Shown here in pieces: positions 59,144 through 64,000 of a DNA stretch of 64,000 nucleotides (its first letter is position 1; each line of letters starts with the position of its first letter). Both the position numbers and the translations under genes were made by a program. The notes under the pieces were generated by a model. It was not told the origin of the DNA and made no database searches. It saw only the letters and a program-made list of their open reading frames with translations. Source of the DNA: Nigrospora sphaerica (taxonomy: Eukaryota; Ascomycota; Sordariomycetes; Amphisphaeriales; Apiosporaceae); the NCBI GenBank assembly GCA_018287875.1, contig JAGVVL010000018.1:2596501-2660500 (forward strand). Reading direction: 5' to 3'.

Positions 59144-60647
59144 AATGACCGATTGATAGGTGGCGACCCTATTCGAAGATTGGAAGTTATATGATAGCCT
59201 GTGAGAAGACCTATGAATGTTGCCTTACCTGGCGACTCCCAAACGGCGAGCAAGGATACCTATTGATATACCCGCCATTTTCCTACCAAAGGGATAGCAC
59301 GAACGCAGGAGACGGAAAATTCGAATGGAAATACACGAATGGTTTGATATGCCCGGGTTTGTGCCCGCCCAACCATTTGTCCGCCGTGCAACATGGCGGC
59401 CGGGAGGCCCGAGGCAAACACCCGGGAAACCAGCAGCCGAAAACCTCCGTACGTCTTGGTGGCCGGCGTACTCATGCCTGTCGCCGTGTTTGCTTGACGC
59501 GGGGGGGGGTGGAAAGATAGAGGGCAGAGAGGATCGTGGACGGGAAGGAGGACCATCACCCGCGTAGTAAATGGGTTACAATCCACTCTGCCTTTCGATA
59601 CTTTCCCGCTCGACAAATTCGCCAGAAACGCAGGCCCGGCCCGCGCAGCACAAGAAGCGGGATTGCAGGGGTTGGTAGTACCTGCTGCGTCGCGCAAACG
59701 GAGAATTATCAGACCGTGGCAGTCTCGTCGCTGAAACTGGAGGCAACCACAAGGAATAGTAGTGTGCTCGGGAACCGTAAGCCGCATCGGATGGGCGACG
59801 CGCAAGGCCAGTCGTTGGTATCGAACATCACAACGGCCATGACTTCCCGCCGTGGCCTTCCCATGGTGACGCCGAGCCAGAGGCTTCAAGCAAGTTCCGT
59901 ATTGTCACACCCGCGCGAGCAAGAATGCCCGTCCTTTGTTCTCCGTATCCCCCACGCCACTCTGTAGCATTGTGCTACATGCCCGCGTGTGAGCTAGGCC
60001 GGCCGGCGAAACGGCACGGAAAGCAGCGGCCTGCGGATCAACTGCCCGCGGACAGGATCAACTCTAGAGTCCTACGGCGGCATTTCGATCAACATAGTAG
60101 CAAGCATGAAGAGTTCGGCTGATCGGCCACCCGTACCAGAGCGTCAGCCCTGTCCGGGAATGTGGGGCTACGGGGCCATGAGGTGTTGGGAGGGGCCGTC
60201 ACCACACCGGCCACGCAGCTCTCCCTACGAAGCATTTTCCTCGTTCCATTCATGTTCCACGGTGAATGTGTCGGATTAGAAGAATTATCCGCCCCGGAGA
60301 TGTATACCTGCCGGGGATTGCGTGAGTATGAGTTCTTCATGGCCTGCAAAAACGCTACTCCCACCCATTCACCACCGTCAGACCCGGACCTTCAACTCCT
60401 GAGCCCCACTGCGTCGCAGCCAATCAAACACAAGGCTGGCGGGCGTTCCTGAGGCTCTGCAGCTCAGCCTGGGGTCTCTCTGATGGTCCATTTCGTCATG
60501 ACGCGGCGCCCGCTCCGGATCATCGAGATTCTGTCCCTCGACCGCGTTGAATGAAGGAAGTGATGACCCCCTCGCTTGGCGGCCTCGCTGGCCTTTCTCC
60601 AACCTGGATGTCCTTCTCCTCACAGAATCTGCCCTCGCAACGTCATC
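59144..60647. other. Intergenic region between diverging genes
   Basis: Promoters of the PTH11-like gene (minus) and the short-chain dehydrogenase gene (plus). A G run occurs near 59503-59510. No gene is visible. Confidence 0.45.
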
Positions 60648-61807
60648 ATGTCACCCATTGCCCGCGCCATCGCCCACCATAAGAGTCCTCTTTCCTGCGC
60701 CGGCTTCCTGCCTAGAGCCTGCAGACAATCTACACCGACATCGCCCGCTCGACGATACTCGCCCATTACCCTTCTCGCATCATCCGGCCGCACCTTGACC
60801 CAAGCGCCCGCATTGCTCGTAAAGTCAACCACCCACCGACAACACGTCAGAATGGCTTCGAACAGCGCCAATGCCGCCTTCACCCGCGACAAGCTCTTCA
60901 ACCTTGAGGGCCGTGTAGCCCTGGTAACCGGTAAGCTGGTCCCTGTTGACACTAGGACTCCTTGCAGCCGCTGGGCCATATTCCAGTGCTGACGTTTTCA
61001 GGCGGTGGCTCCGGTATCGGCCTCATGGCGACGCAGGCTTTGGTTGCCAACGGTGCTAAGGTCTACATCACGGGGCGCACCGGCGAGAAGCTCGACAAGG
61101 TCGTGGAAACGTACTCGCAGGGCGAGGACTCCATTATCCCCCTGACGTGCGATGTGGGCTCCAAGGACCAGATCGCCAACCTCGTCAAGGAGGTCGAGAA
61201 GCGCGAGGAGTGCCTGTGCATCCTCGTCAACAACGCCGGTATCAGCACCAACACAGTCAGCCCCGAGAGCGGCTCGGCCGACGAGATGCAGGACAACCTG
61301 TTCAACACGGAAAAGGCCACCTTTGAGGACTGGCGCGAGTCTTACAACACCAACGTGGCTCAGATCTACTTCATGACGTCGGCCTTCCTGCCGCTGCTGC
61401 AGAAGAGCAGCGATAAGCACCCGGGCTGGTCCAGCACCGTCATCAACATCACCAGCATCAGCGGCATGATCAAGTCGTCGCAGCACCACTTTGCTTACAA
61501 CGCGTCCAAGGGCGCCGCCGTCCACCTCAACCGCATGCTAGCCGCCGAGATCGCCGCCGCGGGCCGCAAGATCCGCGTCAACTCGCTGGCGCCCGGCGTC
61601 TTTCCCAGCGAGATGACGGCCGGCGAGAGCGGCGACAACCAGAAGAGCCACATCCCCAAGGAGAAGTATGCCGACAAAGTCCCCGCGGCGCGCCCCGGAA
61701 AGGACGAGGACATGGCCCAGGCTATCCTCTTCTTCGCCGCGAACCAGTACCTCAACGGCCAGAACGTGGCTGTCGACGGTGGTTACACGCTAGCCGCTGG
61801 CTTGTAA
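60648..61807 (+). CDS. Short-chain dehydrogenase/reductase, presequence-like N terminus
   Basis: Two exons, 60648-60930 and 61002-61807, give 362 residues. It is a classical SDR: the nucleotide-binding TGGGSGIG is rebuilt across the intron, followed by LVNNAG, the active Ser in INITSISG, the Tyr/Lys pair in YNASKGA and the RVNSLAPGVFPSEM stretch. It resembles reductases annotated as rhamnolipid-type 3-oxoacyl-ACP reductases (RhlG-like); the true substrate is unknown. The first 68 residues are rich in Arg, Ser, Pro and His with no acidic residue, like a mitochondrial targeting sequence. A second in-frame ATG at 60852 would give a 294-residue protein starting MASNSANAAF, without the presequence. 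Both starts may be used. Confidence 0.88.
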
Positions 61808-64000
61808 TGGATTGGACGGCGACAAAATTCCCGGCAGGAGCGTTACCTAGTTACCCACTCATCAAGTGGCTATGATTAATGAATAATGAGCGTTGACTGT
61901 GTTTGAGGTCAACATGGAAGCGCCCGTTGTGATTGTCTGCTGGGGACTGAGTGCGGCCCATTGTCCGTTCGTGTGCCGAATGAGGACTGATCACGAAGCG
62001 TCGGAATTTTTTTTAGGTTTCCCAGCGGCACGGTCTTATGCAATAGGGCTGGAGGGAAGCACGGTTTTCCCCTTGTGCACGATAAGGAATCAAACAGGGG
62101 ACCCGTGAGCCAGTAACCAAGAGGAGTCCTTGGGGAGGGCGCAGCGTTGCGACAACCTTCGTCTAAACTTCCAACGTGGCTTGCGGGCGCGCGTGAGCGC
62201 TTGTGCTCCAGCACCGTTGATCCCTGTAAGAAACGAAGGGGGGAAATCAACCTTGCGATATCTCTCCCCTCTAGGATCGCGCCGAGTGGTGTTCCCTTGC
62301 CAGCCACCGAAACTCAATGGCCTCGCGCTGCTGACACGTTTCCTTGGCTCGGCCAGGAAGGGAAAGGGGGGCGTGAGCGTAAGCGCCGTCGACGGCAGCT
62401 GGGAGAGCGTTTAAAGGCAAGAATCGGTGCGATCCCCTCGTCTGGGTCGCTTTGGTCGGGCGTTTGCGCAAGGTGTCGAGGGCGTATCATTTGTCGGACC
62501 GCGATGACGCCTTGTTGAAAACGACCTGCTTTAATGGCTGAGGAGGGGAGGGGCGAGGGAATTGGCTTCCCCTCCCCTCCCCCTCCCCGGGGCTGGTCCT
62601 TTATCCTCCTCCCCCACCCCCACCATCACGACTCTGCGCGCGTGCGCGCTGCGTTGCGGTTGCAGCGCAGACGCCCGACAACACACACAACCAGCGAGCC
62701 GATGGCTGCCGCCCGGCGCATACGCGTGGCCGGCTCTGATTGTCCCGAGGGCAGACTGGCGTGGCAGAAGAGAGGCCAAACGATTGCGTGCGTGCATGGC
62801 CACGTTGGTCCGCCTCGTTCGTTCGCCCGTCCGCCGCGTAAGAACAGCCGTCGCGACCGCGCCCGGTTGCCCTGGGCGCGTCCTGGTAACCGGGCCTGCA
62901 AGTACCTACCTAGAGAGCCCTCAAGTAATGAGTCCTCCTCGGCCTAGTACCCGTGCACCGATTGGTAATTTTGAACATTCCCCCTCCCGCCCATCTCCAG
63001 GGTTCTGTCCCCGTAGAGAAAGTATTGAATAAATCATAGGAGAGACAGAGGGGGGAGGAAACACGCAAGACATGGGGGAGTCTCGGCAGCTTCCGAAAAC
63101 AGCCAGCGCGGCCAGGGCGGGCGTGGGAACAGGAACAGGAAACGGCACGGCGGGTCGATCGATAACCTTAAAAAGAAGATGTGCCGCCGAACATGCATCC
63201 AGAAATCGTGGAGCATCTCCCTTGTTCCCCGTCTCGGGTTGGCGGACTGGGGGGGTGCGGGTGGGAAATGGACTTGGGCGATGCGACCCTGTTTACTTGC
63301 CGGCGCCCTTCCATCCATCAGTCTTGCCGCCGGACTTACCCATCGTCCTCGCCAAAATCCCCTCTTGCCTCCCCTCTGTCCAATCGTCAGCCCGGAAACA
63401 TTGAGGAAAGGCGCCACAGCAGCTGCGCGCATAGGGTGGGTGTTTGCTGGCTTGGAGACTGCGTTCCTGGCCCAGCAACGCCCGCTAGGTAGAATTCCTT
63501 TTTGAGTTGCGAAGTAAGCAACAATAGGTGCGCGCCGGCGTTCTTACTTACAGGTGTTTGCTCACAGGGGAAGAGGGGGTGAGGGACCAGATTCCGACTT
63601 CCCACCCCTCTCTAGGTCGACGTGCATGTGAGGTAGGCGAATAAGAGAGACGCGGTTTGTAAATGATGCCGAACGTAAAGTAGCTAGCGCTCTTTTCGCC
63701 CGTCGCTTTGGTTTGCCCATCTACTACTAAGGTGCCATGCTCCCGGCCGGTAATTCGGGGGTCTACGAGCGAACGGATCAAAACGAGGGAGGGGGAAACT
63801 GCAAATGCATTGGCGTATGTACCACAATTCCACATTGCTGTTTACCATCCGATCTAGGCTTTCCGCGTTGGCGCGCGCTCAAAGTGTCGAGCTAAAGCAA
63901 GCGCGGCGACGGCGGTAGGAAAAGAAAAATCCAAATTGATGCCCGATGAAGGGACGACGGACGATCGAAGCCTCGCGCCGGACGGATCCAGAATCCTGGG
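61808..64000. other. Gene-free region at the window end
   Basis: About 2.2 kb after the dehydrogenase. Open frames occur on both strands but are low-complexity or lack motifs. It may be the promoter or leader of a gene beyond the window. Confidence 0.45.

Noticed and set aside
1..64000. tRNA or rRNA genes, intact transposons, secondary-metabolite backbone genes
   Set aside because: I found no convincing tRNA B-box with cloverleaf context, no transposase, reverse transcriptase or terminal repeats, and no PKS/NRPS domains. A tRNAscan-SE and RepeatMasker run would be decisive.

Overview
The window is nuclear DNA of a filamentous ascomycete. Genes carry short spliceosomal introns (about 53-245 bp, GT-AG with CTAAC/CTGAC-like branch sites), leaders are long and pyrimidine-rich, and the families present (PTH11-class receptors, CFEM domain, ApsA/Num1 cortical anchor, GH64, sedolisin) are typical of Pezizomycotina. 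GC-rich coding sequence and the look of the SNX3 and CWC24 proteins suggest a Sordariomycete, possibly Sordariales; this placement is inference. I rebuilt 18 apparently intact protein genes and one clear pseudogene. Exon joins come from reading-frame continuity, splice signals and family knowledge, not from transcripts.

Layout. 1-12 kb is a housekeeping block: an RRM protein with a glutamine tract, a RIM2-type mitochondrial pyrimidine-nucleotide carrier, sorting nexin SNX3/Grd19 and a CCDC97-like (DUF2052) protein. 12.7-25.9 kb is a looser, accessory-looking block: a 12-exon MFS sugar transporter, a wrecked S53 (sedolisin) protease, a secreted GH64 beta-1,3-glucanase and a CFEM-PTH11 receptor, separated by gene-poor stretches. 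25.9-40 kb returns to core cell biology: splicing factor CWC24, a 2,396-residue ApsA/Num1 cortical anchor, and an unrecognised secretory protein ending in KDEL. 41.8-47.7 kb has a second PTH11-like protein, a proline-rich GPI-type wall protein and a BTB/POZ protein. 49-54.6 kb is a divergent pair encoding choline oxidase and betaine aldehyde dehydrogenase, followed by an orphan gene. 57.7-61.8 kb has a third PTH11-like protein and a short-chain dehydrogenase with a presequence-like N terminus.

The clearest functional unit is the divergent pair: together the two enzymes would convert choline to glycine betaine, and both end in peroxisomal PTS1-type tripeptides (ARL and SKL). The most striking sequence-level structure is a roughly 26-residue period over about 950 residues of the Num1-like protein. 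I see no convincing new multi-gene system, no tRNA or rRNA gene, no intact transposon and no CRISPR-like array.
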